From contig JAEWKZ010000092.1 in the NCBI GenBank assembly GCA_023393525.1, positions 1-23,069 of the forward strand: a stretch of DNA of 23,069 nucleotides. Reading direction: 5' to 3'. The DNA comes from Pseudomonadota bacterium (GTDB lineage Bacteria; Desulfobacterota; Desulfovibrionia; Desulfovibrionales; Desulfomicrobiaceae). Every line of letters begins with the position of its first letter. The first letter of the stretch is position 1. The position numbers and the translations under genes were made by a program. Shown here piece by piece: positions 6,817 through 13,989 of the stretch. The notes beneath the pieces are model-generated. The model made no database searches. It saw nothing but the letters and a program-made list of their open reading frames with translations, and was not told the origin of the DNA.

Positions 6817-8697
6817 ATGAACATCCCGACCGTGCCCGACATTTTCGACATCATCGTCGTCGGAGCCGGCCATGCCGGCTGCGAAGCGGCCATGGCGGCC
6901 GCGCACATGGGCATGCGGACGCTCCTTTTGACCATCAACGCCGACCGCATCGGGCACCTGTCCTGCAACCCGGCCATCGGCGGCCTGGCCAAGGGGCACA
7001 TGGTCAAGGAAATCGACGCCCTGGGCGGGATGATGGGCAAATGGGCCGATCAGGCCGGAATCCAGTTTCGCATACTGAATACCCGCAAGGGCCCGGCCGT
7101 GCGCTCCAGCCGCGCCCAGATCGACCGGGCCGAATACGTGAAGGTCGTGCAGCAGGACATCTTCACCTGCCCGAACCTCTTCGTGCGCCAGGAGACCGCC
7201 GCGTCGCTCACCGTGGAGGACGGACGCGTCACGGGCGTGGTCACCACCCTGGGCGAGACCATTCCCTGCCGGGCGGCGCTTTTGACCACGGGCACCTTTC
7301 TGCAGGGGCTCATCCATGTCGGACTCAAGAATTTCAGCGGCGGCCGTTACGGTGATCCGGCCAGCAGCGGTCTCTCGCCCCGGCTGCGCGAACTGGGCTT
7401 TGAACTCGGTCGCCTCAAGACCGGCACCGTGCCCCGGCTGCTCAAGTCATCCGTCGACTATTCGGTCATGGAGGAACAGCCCGGCGACAATCCGCCCCGC
7501 CCTTTCAGCTTCGACAGCCCGGGCATAAAGCTTCAGCAGCTGCCCTGCTTCGCGACCAACACCACGGAGCGCACCCACGAGATCATCCGCACCGGATTCG
7601 ACCGTTCGCCCATGTTCACCGGCGTCATCAAGGGCACAGGGGCGCGCTACTGCCCGTCCATCGAGGACAAGATCGCGCGCTTCCCGGAAAAGGACCGGCA
7701 CCAGATCTTTGTCGAGCCCGAAGGCCTGACCAGCCACGAGGTCTATCCCAACGGCATCCCCACGAGCCTGCCGCTGGACATCCAGAAAGCATTGGTCGCG
7801 TCCATTCCCGGCCTGGAAAAGGCCCAGATCATCCGCCCCGGCTACGCCATCGAATACGACTACGTTCCTCCGACGCAGCTGAGGCCCACCCTGGAGAGCA
7901 AGCTCGTGCGCGGGCTATACATGGCCGGACAGATCAACGGCACCTCGGGCTACGAGGAAGCGGCCGGACAGGGCCTGTGGGCGGCCATCAACGCGGTCCT
8001 TTCCCTGCGCGGCGAGTCGGAACTGATCCTGACCCGCAGCCAGGCCTACATCGCGGTCCTCGTGGACGACCTGGTCACCAAGGGCACGCTCGAACCCTAC
8101 CGCATGTTCACCTCCAGGGCCGAACACCGGCTCCTGCTGCGCGAGGACAACGCCGACGAGCGCCTGACCGCCATTGGCCGCGACCTGGGCCTGGTCGATG
8201 ACAGCCGCTGGCAGCGCTTCACCCGCAAGCAGGCCGCCGTGAACGATATCATGGCCGGATTGGAGTCCGTGCGCGTGCGCCCCGATGCCGCGACCAGGGA
8301 TCTGGTCCTGGCCATGGGCGGCACGGTCCCGCAAAAGGCCGTCAGCCTGAAAGAGCTCTTGCGGCAGCCGGAGCTGACCATCGACATGCTCGCACCGCTG
8401 TGGCCGGAGCTTGCAAATTTTGACGGGGAAGCATTGGAAGAGGCGGAAATCAAGACAAAATACGAAGGGTATCTGCGGCGTCAGCAGGAATTGGTGGACC
8501 GTTTCGAGAAGATGGAGCAGACCACCTTGCCCGAAGACATGAACTATACGGGCATCCCCGGCCTGTCCCGCGAAGTCGTGGAAAAACTGACCCGCGTCCA
8601 GCCCCGCACCCTGGGCCAGGCCGGACGTATTTCGGGCATCACGCCCGCGGCCTTGTCCTGCCTTGAAATTCAGCTCAAAAAAATCGGCCGGCTCTGA
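6817..8697 (+). CDS. mnmG: tRNA uridine-5-carboxymethylaminomethyl(34) synthesis enzyme MnmG
   Basis: The protein has 626 aa (E. coli 629). It is the FAD-dependent partner of MnmE that installs cmnm5/nm5 at wobble U34 of certain tRNAs, using methylene-THF. Seen here: the N-terminal FAD site GAGHAGCE (residues 16-23), GLAKGHMVKEIDALGG, the family signature GARYCPSIEDK, the second signature AGQINGTSGYEEAAGQGL, and the conserved C-terminal TRVQPRTLGQAGRISGITPA. The ATG start has only a poor SD (TTAGAAAC), consistent with translational coupling to the M20 gene 4 nt upstream. That neighbour is unusual; mnmG often sits with mnmE, rsmG or parA genes. The gene is intact. Confidence 0.98.
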   Translation: MNIPTVPDIFDIIVVGAGHAGCEAAMAAAHMGMRTLLLTINADRIGHLSCNPAIGGLAKGHMVKEIDALGGMMGKWADQAGIQFRILNTRKGPAVRSSRAQIDRAEYVKVVQQDIFTCPNLFVRQETAASLTVEDGRVTGVVTTLGETIPCRAALLTTGTFLQGLIHVGLKNFSGGRYGDPASSGLSPRLRELGFELGRLKTGTVPRLLKSSVDYSVMEEQPGDNPPRPFSFDSPGIKLQQLPCFATNTTERTHEIIRTGFDRSPMFTGVIKGTGARYCPSIEDKIARFPEKDRHQIFVEPEGLTSHEVYPNGIPTSLPLDIQKALVASIPGLEKAQIIRPGYAIEYDYVPPTQLRPTLESKLVRGLYMAGQINGTSGYEEAAGQGLWAAINAVLSLRGESELILTRSQAYIAVLVDDLVTKGTLEPYRMFTSRAEHRLLLREDNADERLTAIGRDLGLVDDSRWQRFTRKQAAVNDIMAGLESVRVRPDAATRDLVLAMGGTVPQKAVSLKELLRQPELTIDMLAPLWPELANFDGEALEEAEIKTKYEGYLRRQQELVDRFEKMEQTTLPEDMNYTGIPGLSREVVEKLTRVQPRTLGQAGRISGITPAALSCLEIQLKKIGRL

Positions 8698-8760
8698 TCA
8701 GGGCCGACCGAATCGTCTCAGACATCCGCATTTTCAGACCAGGACAGCCGTCACCGGCCC

Positions 8761-9078
8761 TTACCCCTCGCCCAGTTCCGAGGCGCAGTGAGCGAAGGAC
8801 GGCACATAAAACCCGTCCACCAATTCCTGGGCCAGGGCTTCAAGCCGCTCCACGAAAGCGTCGTCCAAAATCGACTCCAGGGTTTCATCCGTCGGCATGA
8901 CGTCCTCCTCCGGACCACGCACCTTCAGGAGGATGACCCGGCCATTGCTCATGACCTCGTAGCCCACGATCTTGGCCAGGCCGCGCCCATGCAACTCGCT
9001 GACATGATTCTGAATGATCTCGAAAAGTTCCAGTCCCGTATCGGGTCTGGTCACGATGGAAAAAACACGTTCCGCCAC
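8761..9078 (-). CDS. conserved hypothetical protein, 105 aa
   Basis: I chose the GTG at 9078-9076, because an excellent AGGAGG (9089-9084 on the minus strand) sits 5 nt before it. The alternative GTG at 9084 overlaps that SD and cannot use it. The small acidic soluble protein has alternating strands and helices (VFSIVTRPDTGLELFEIIQ, GRVILLKV) and a helical C-terminal half (SILDDAFVERLEALAQELV). The single Cys near the end is not in a metal motif. I recognise no family. It is convergent with mnmG and divergent from the ferredoxin-AOR genes, so it forms its own unit. Confidence 0.75.
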   Translation of the reverse strand: MAERVFSIVTRPDTGLELFEIIQNHVSELHGRGLAKIVGYEVMSNGRVILLKVRGPEEDVMPTDETLESILDDAFVERLEALAQELVDGFYVPSFAHCASELGEG

Positions 9079-9207
9079 GTTCACCTCCTGTGCAGCCTCC
9101 CGCTTTCATGTTTATCCGGGCTTGTAAACCATTTGCCCGGCCCTTCACAATCGCGCAAAAGACACATACCCTTGTTTTTTTCGAACCACATTCACGGGAA
9201 AGCACTT

Positions 9208-9612
9208 ATGAAACAACTCGTCGCGACCCGCATGGACCGATGCATCGGCTGCCATTCATGCTCCCTGGCCTGCGCCCGCGCTGTCCACAAATGCCTGTCC
9301 TGGGAAAATGCCGGCATCCGCATCCTGTCCTCCGGCGGCCTGTCCACCGGCTTTCTGGCCAAGGTCTGCCTGGCCTGCGACCCGGCGCCCTGCGCGGCGG
9401 CCTGCCCCACGGGCAGCCTCAAGCAGCGCAAAGGCGGCGGGGTCACCCAGCAGAAGAAACTCTGCATCCAGTGCGGCAAATGCGTGGCCGCCTGTCCGGT
9501 GGACGCCATCGCCCAGGACCGTCAGGGCCGCCCCTACGTCTGCATCCATTGCGGCAGCTGCGTGGAGTTCTGCCCCCACGACTGCCTGGAAATGCAGGAG
9601 GTGGAAGCATGA
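9208..9612 (+). CDS. polyferredoxin-like 4Fe-4S protein, AOR electron-transfer subunit
   Basis: The protein has 134 aa. I use the ATG at 9208, where recognisable sequence begins. Sixteen cysteines fall into four 4Fe-4S sets: CIGCHSCSLAC, CLACDPAPCAAAC, CIQCGKCVAACP and CIHCGSCVEFCP. This layout resembles the electron-transfer subunits found with AOR-type enzymes and the DMSO-reductase-type dicluster ferredoxins. Its stop overlaps the start of the AOR gene (ATGA), so the two are translated together, and the protein very probably receives electrons from the AOR tungstopterin site and passes them to a soluble or membrane carrier. No Tat signal is seen, so it is cytoplasmic. The SD is weak (GGGAAAG). 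Confidence 0.9.
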   Translation: MKQLVATRMDRCIGCHSCSLACARAVHKCLSWENAGIRILSSGGLSTGFLAKVCLACDPAPCAAACPTGSLKQRKGGGVTQQKKLCIQCGKCVAACPVDAIAQDRQGRPYVCIHCGSCVEFCPHDCLEMQEVEA

Positions 9613-11354
9613 TCTCAAGCACCTTCAAGATACTGGAAGTGAACCTGTCCTCGGGCCGCTCCACCATCCGCAGCCTGCCGGGCGTTGCCACGTATCTCGG
9701 CGGATCGGGGCTGGCCGCGAAGCTTCACCTCGATTACGCCAAGCCCGAGCTGGCCTGGGACGATCCCTCGCAGCCCCTCATTTTTTGCGTCGGCCCTCTG
9801 ACCGGACACTTTCCGCTCATGAGCAAGACGGTCTGCGCCTTCACCTCGCCCCTGCACGGCCAGTACGCCGAGTCCCACGCCGGAGGCCGCAGCGCCCTGG
9901 CCCTGCGCTTCGCGGGCCTCGATGCCCTGGTCGTCATCGGCCGCTCCGAGCGCCCCACGGTTCTGCATCTGGGCGCCAATGTCATCGAGTTCATGGACGC
10001 GGGCTACCTGTGGGGCAAGGACGCCCTGAGCACCGGCAAGCTGCTGCGCCGCATCTTGAAGGGCTCCGGCCACCGGACCATCATGCGCATCGGCGTAGCC
10101 GGCGAGAACAAATCGGCCATGGCTTGCATCAACGTGGACACCTACCGCCATTTCGGCCGCCTCGGCAGCGGCGCGGTCATGGGCGCCAAGAACGTCAAGG
10201 CCATCGCCATCGAAGGCAACGGCTCCCTGGACCTGCCCGAGGGTAAGGACTACGGCGCCTTGTACGCCGAGATCTTCCGCAAGGTCACGGACACGGACAT
10301 GATGCGCAAGTACCACAACCTGGGCACGGCCTCGAACCTGGAGGCGCTGAACGAACTCAAGGCCCTGCCTTGGCGCAACCTGCAGGCCACTTCGGACCCC
10401 GGCATCGAGGGCATAACGGGCCAGCGTTTCGCCGACGACACCCTGCTGCGCAATGCCGCCTGCGCCGGATGCCCGGTGGGCTGCATCCATATCGGCTTCG
10501 TGCGCGAGAAATTCCATCAGGACAACCAGTACCTCTACCGGCAGGTCGGTTACGACTACGAGCCCATCTTCGCCACCGGCTCCATGCTCGGCCTGACCCA
10601 TGCACCGGACGTACTTACGGTCATGGACGAGGTGGAGAAGGCCGGGCTCGACGTCATGAGCGGCGGCGTGGCCCTGGCCTGGGCCACGGAGGCGCTGGAA
10701 AAGGGCGTGGTCACGGTGGAGCAGACCGGGACCGAGCTTCGCTTCGGCGAGGTCCAGGGGTATATTAAAGCCGTGCACCTGCTGGCCGGGGCGGCAAGCG
10801 AGTTCTGGAAACTCCTGGCCGCCGGAACCATGGTCGCGGCCAAGCATTATGGGGGCGAGGATTTCGCCTGCGTCCTGGGCCAGGAGATGGCCGGGTACGC
10901 CACGGGCGAGGTCTTCTACGTGGCCCAGTCCCTGGGTCTTCGGCATTCGCACCTGGACACCGGGGCCTACAGCTACGACCAGTCGAGCGCACCCAAGGAC
11001 GTGGACAAGGCCCTGGCCTTTCTGCTGGAGGACGAGCGCGAGCGGGTGGTCCTGACCTCCATGGTGGCCTGCCTCTTCGCCCGCAAGGTCTATGAGCCGG
11101 ACACGCTGCGCCAGTGCCTGACCGTGCTCGGCGGGCGCGAACTGGCCGACAACCTTGACGGCGCGGCGGCCTCCATCCAAAAACTGCGCTGGCAGGCCAG
11201 GATGGCAGGCGGCTTCGACCCCATGGGAGTCAAGATTCCCAAACGCTTCCTGGAAGTCAGCACCTGGAAGGGCCAGGCCGACCCAAAGTATCTTGAGAGC
11301 CTGCGTCTGGCCTATGCCAGGGCCGTCATCGAGATGAGCAAGCCCCAACAATAG
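9609..11354 (+). CDS. aldehyde ferredoxin oxidoreductase family protein (tungstopterin enzyme)
   Basis: The protein has 581 aa. The start ATG overlaps the ferredoxin stop. Family hallmarks are AGGRSALALRFAG, the pterin-binding stretch GENKSAMACINVD...GRLGSGAVMGAKNVKAIA, and the 4Fe-4S ligands Cys285, Cys288 and Cys292 (CAGCPVGC) with the distal Cys488, close to positions 288/291/295/494 of the Pyrococcus enzyme. Family members oxidise aldehydes to acids with tungsten bis-pterin and pass electrons to ferredoxin. Substrate is not readable, and the AOR family also includes enzymes for other compounds. The tight pairing with a four-cluster ferredoxin suggests a heteromeric enzyme. It is cytoplasmic, as no signal peptide is seen, and it ends before a large hairpin. 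Confidence 0.92.
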   Translation: MISSTFKILEVNLSSGRSTIRSLPGVATYLGGSGLAAKLHLDYAKPELAWDDPSQPLIFCVGPLTGHFPLMSKTVCAFTSPLHGQYAESHAGGRSALALRFAGLDALVVIGRSERPTVLHLGANVIEFMDAGYLWGKDALSTGKLLRRILKGSGHRTIMRIGVAGENKSAMACINVDTYRHFGRLGSGAVMGAKNVKAIAIEGNGSLDLPEGKDYGALYAEIFRKVTDTDMMRKYHNLGTASNLEALNELKALPWRNLQATSDPGIEGITGQRFADDTLLRNAACAGCPVGCIHIGFVREKFHQDNQYLYRQVGYDYEPIFATGSMLGLTHAPDVLTVMDEVEKAGLDVMSGGVALAWATEALEKGVVTVEQTGTELRFGEVQGYIKAVHLLAGAASEFWKLLAAGTMVAAKHYGGEDFACVLGQEMAGYATGEVFYVAQSLGLRHSHLDTGAYSYDQSSAPKDVDKALAFLLEDERERVVLTSMVACLFARKVYEPDTLRQCLTVLGGRELADNLDGAAASIQKLRWQARMAGGFDPMGVKIPKRFLEVSTWKGQADPKYLESLRLAYARAVIEMSKPQQ

Positions 11355-11370
11355 CCCGCATTCAACGGCG

Positions 11371-11409
11371 AGGCGCAGGCCGGGGAAGATATTCCCCGAC
11401 CTGCGCCTT
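11371..11409. terminator. bidirectional hairpin between convergent genes
   Basis: A stem of about 17 bp (11371-11387 with 11392-11408) contains one mismatch and a GATA loop. It lies between the AOR gene (+) and thpR (-). No long T-run flanks it, so termination strength is uncertain, but its position between convergent genes fits a shared terminator. Confidence 0.6.
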
Positions 11410-11413
11410 GCGC

Positions 11414-11968
11414 TCATTTCTCCAGTCCCACTTCCGCCACCCTTCGATATTCCGGCCCAGAAGATTTGAGGATGCTCTGCCAGAGCACGACATGGCTCAC
11501 CGTGAACACGGGCCAATCCCTCTTCAAATCAACCAGCAGACCCGGCCAATCGTCGCTTCGCATGGCGGTCTTGACCCGCGCCACGGTCAGATGCGGGAAG
11601 AAGGGTTTCGACTCGGCCACAAAACCGGCCTTCACCAATCCACCATCAAGCTCCTCGAAATACGCCGCGCATTCCTCGCGCCCCTGACACAAACCGACCC
11701 AGACCACACGCGGCGCGCCTTGTGGAGGAAAAAAGCCGCCCGCGCCCCCCTGCGCATCGAAACTTCCCCGAGCCGCCTCCCGCATCGCCTGGACAATGGC
11801 CGGAGCCTTTTCCTCGTCCACTTCGCCCAGAAACTTGAGCGTCACATGAGCCAGTTCCGGCCGCACCCATGACACCTTCGAGATCAGGCGCTTTTTCCAG
11901 GCCGCTTGAATCCTGCCAATGATTTGCGCGTACTCGCCGGGAAGGGGGATGCCTAAGAAGAGACGCAT
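11414..11968 (-). CDS. thpR: RNA 2',3'-cyclic phosphodiesterase (2H phosphoesterase, ThpR/LigT)
   Basis: The protein has 184 aa, the usual length. Both catalytic HxT motifs are present: His41-Val-Thr43 in AHVTLKFLGEV and His126-Leu-Thr128 in FFPHLTVARV. The N-terminus MRLFLGIPLP is typical. The family hydrolyses 2',3'-cyclic phosphate RNA ends and can ligate tRNA halves in vitro. The ATG is preceded by GGAG on the minus strand. It lies downstream of pepA on the same strand, but a 416-bp gap with large palindromes separates them, so I do not assume a shared transcript. Confidence 0.95.
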   Translation of the reverse strand: MRLFLGIPLPGEYAQIIGRIQAAWKKRLISKVSWVRPELAHVTLKFLGEVDEEKAPAIVQAMREAARGSFDAQGGAGGFFPPQGAPRVVWVGLCQGREECAAYFEELDGGLVKAGFVAESKPFFPHLTVARVKTAMRSDDWPGLLVDLKRDWPVFTVSHVVLWQSILKSSGPEYRRVAEVGLEK

Positions 11969-12011
11969 GGATACCGCTCCGATAGATTTTCATCGCGCCG
12001 CCGAAAAGGCA

Positions 12012-12038
12012 TGGATCCCCGCCTGCGCGGGGATGACA
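12012..12038. repeat. REP-like palindrome
   Basis: TGGATCCCCGCC followed by TGCGCGGGGATGACA forms a short GC-rich hairpin (ATCCCCGC with GCGGGGAT). It closely resembles the intergenic palindromes found in many copies in many proteobacterial genomes. It is in the non-coding gap upstream of thpR. Confidence 0.6.
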
Positions 12039-12125
12039 CCGTGGTGGGGGGGAGGCTTCACCAGGAATGAACGAATGCCAGATGTGAGTGCTCTCTTTCC
12101 ATACTTCCTTCCGCGCTGCCGCCAA

Positions 12126-12304
12126 GCGTGGGCGGGGTTGGGCGGAGACGGGGCGGCGACTGTCTGACCGAGCCAGGCATCGTTTGTTTCCCCGCTGCTG
12201 GTCCGCCCAAAGCGCATGTCGATGTTCTCTGCACGCAGCGGGGAAGCATTACGAGGCCGGCGAGGGAGTTTCGACGCTCCGTCTCCGCCCAACCCCGCCC
12301 ACGC
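12126..12304. repeat. large inverted repeat (about 180 bp hairpin-forming element)
   Basis: The outer arms 12126-12151 and 12279-12304 are exact reverse complements over 26 bp. Pairing continues inward to 12159/12271, with mismatches only at 12152/12278 and 12156/12274. An inner pair (12188-12198 with 12235-12245, TTCCCCGCTGC) is nested inside, around a loop of about 36 nt. The whole could fold into a long imperfect hairpin. No ORF, transposase or clear target-site duplication is visible. It could be a MITE-like non-autonomous element or a palindromic repeat family. It sits in the 416-bp gap between pepA and thpR, whose remainder shows no gene. Confidence 0.8.
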
Positions 12305-12384
12305 GCCCACCGGCCAAGTGCCGACTCCAAAACTGACTCCAACTCCGGTTCCGACCAAGCGCCAACTCAATTCACACTCGCGCC

Positions 12385-13857
12385 TTAAAGCACCGTCTCC
12401 CCCTCCTGCCCGGCATACGCTTCCACAAGCTCCCACAGCGTCCGCACGCCGAAACCGGTCCCGCCGGGCCGGAAAACCGACGCATTCTCGTCCGTCCAGG
12501 CCGGTCCGGCGATGTCCAGATGGGCCCAGTCCACGCTTTCGGGCACGAAATTCTTCAAGAACATGGCCGCATAGATGGCCCCGCCCTCGCGTGTGGCGAT
12601 GTTCTTCAGGTCCGCCACTTCACCCTTCAGCGGCACGCCGTACTCCTTCCAGAGCGGCATGGGCCAGAACCTCTCGCCCACCCGGCTGCCGCTTTCGCGG
12701 ATGCGCTGATCCAGTTCCGCCGTGGTGGCGAAGACGGCGGCGACCTTGGTACCCAGGGCCACAAGGCAGGCTCCGGTCAGGGTGGCCAGATCGACCAGGA
12801 TCTCGGGCTCGAAGCGCGCGCTGTAGGCCAGGGCGTCGGCCAGGATGAGGCGGCCCTCGGCGTCGGTGTTCAGGATCTCGATGGTTTTGCCGTTCATGGC
12901 CGTGACCACGTCGCCGGGCTTGGTGGCCCTGCTGCCCGGCACGTTCTCTGTGCACGGCAGGAGCCCGACGACGCGCCGCCCTCCTCCGGCCTGGCCCATG
13001 GCCTTGAACAGACCCAGGATGGCGGCGGCCCCGGCCATGTCCCCTTTCATTTCATGCATCTTGGCGGAAGGCTTGAGGGAGATGCCGCCAGTGTCGAAGG
13101 TCACGCCCTTGCCGACGAAGACCAGGGGCCTCGCCTCGCTGCCAGGCATCGAATCGAGCACGATGAACCGGGCGGGAGTGTCACTGCCGCGAAAAACCGA
13201 GGCGAAGGAGCCCATGCCCATGCCCACGATCTCCTCCGGGCCGAAGACCTGCACGCCAAACCCGAACTCCGAAGCCAGTTCACGGGCAACCCCGGCCAGA
13301 TATTCGGGAGTGGCCACGTTGGCCGGGGTGTTGACCAGATCACGGGCCAGACCGACCCCGTCGGCCACGGCCAGGGCCCGGGCCACTTTTGCCTCCATGT
13401 CCTCCTCGTCGCTCCAGACCGCCAGACACGCGGGGCAATCCTCCTCGCCGGGATCGGACTTGAAGGCCACAAAGCGATACCCGGCCAGCCGCGCGGCCAC
13501 GACGCACTCCAGCGTCAGGCCTTCGGCCAGCTCCAAGCGGTCCAGATGCTCGGAAGACACCGCCAGGCAGGACAATTCCTGACTGGCCGCGGCCCGCACC
13601 GCCGTACCCACGGCGGCGCGGAACCCGTCCAGATCGAGGTCCTCGGCCTTGCCCAGGCCCACCAGCAGGCAGGCTCCGCCCGCTGCCGAGCACAGCCGGG
13701 TCCGCCCGGCCTTGCCGGAAAAAGAAATCTCCGGATCAAGCCCGATAAGCCGTGCGCGATCCTGATCCGCTCTGTCCCATCCCTTCCCTTCGGAACGAAA
13801 CATGAGCAGCACGGCATCTTTCAACTCGCCACCATCCCGAAATACATGTATATTCAC
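12385..13857 (-). CDS. pepA: leucyl aminopeptidase (M17, PepA)
   Basis: The protein has 490 aa (E. coli PepA 503). The start is the GTG at 13857-13855, 5 nt after GAGG at 13866-13863 on the minus strand; the longer frame to a TTG at 13902 lacks an SD. The metal-site region GKGVTFDTGGISLKP and the M17 signature NTDAEGRL (residues 330-337) are intact, as is the downstream LTGACLVALG. It releases N-terminal residues from peptides as a hexameric dimetal enzyme in the cytoplasm. In E. coli, PepA also binds DNA; nothing here shows that. It is divergent from the SDR gene, with 132 bp between them. Confidence 0.96.
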   Translation of the reverse strand: MNIHVFRDGGELKDAVLLMFRSEGKGWDRADQDRARLIGLDPEISFSGKAGRTRLCSAAGGACLLVGLGKAEDLDLDGFRAAVGTAVRAAASQELSCLAVSSEHLDRLELAEGLTLECVVAARLAGYRFVAFKSDPGEEDCPACLAVWSDEEDMEAKVARALAVADGVGLARDLVNTPANVATPEYLAGVARELASEFGFGVQVFGPEEIVGMGMGSFASVFRGSDTPARFIVLDSMPGSEARPLVFVGKGVTFDTGGISLKPSAKMHEMKGDMAGAAAILGLFKAMGQAGGGRRVVGLLPCTENVPGSRATKPGDVVTAMNGKTIEILNTDAEGRLILADALAYSARFEPEILVDLATLTGACLVALGTKVAAVFATTAELDQRIRESGSRVGERFWPMPLWKEYGVPLKGEVADLKNIATREGGAIYAAMFLKNFVPESVDWAHLDIAGPAWTDENASVFRPGGTGFGVRTLWELVEAYAGQEGETVL

Positions 13858-13932
13858 GGCAACCTCGTCAGTATGAAATATTTGAATGCTTCCCAAACGC
13901 AATAGGTCTCTTGAGAACGAGAGTAAAGACGG

Positions 13933-13960
13933 TTGCCAGACGCCGCAAAGGAACTATCTG
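13933..13960 (+). promoter_or_regulatory. possible promoter of the SDR-DUF2867 gene
   Basis: TTGCCA (13933-13938) and TATCTG (13955-13960) are 16 nt apart in the 132-bp divergent gap between pepA and the SDR gene. The -10 match is only 3/6, so this is tentative. Confidence 0.3.
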
Positions 13961-13989
13961 TAACTTCAAATATTATCAGGAGTTGAAGC

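Noticed and set aside
8788..9207. Upstream extension of the ferredoxin gene to 8788
   Set aside because: It runs antisense to the small unknown gene and has no Fe-S motif before the ATG at 9208.
9615..11516. Minus-strand open frame of about 630 codons opposite the AOR gene
   Set aside because: The plus strand has all AOR cysteine and pterin motifs; the antisense product is His/Gly/Gln/Ala-rich with no SD or motifs.
11990..12436. Several short open frames on both strands in the pepA-thpR gap
   Set aside because: They follow the inverted repeat; both arms read as the same AWAGLGGDGA-like peptide in mirrored frames, as expected of repeats and not of genes.
13858..13902. Longer pepA beginning with TTG at 13902
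   Set aside because: There is no SD before the TTG, while GTG at 13857 has GAGG 5 nt upstream and fits PepA length.
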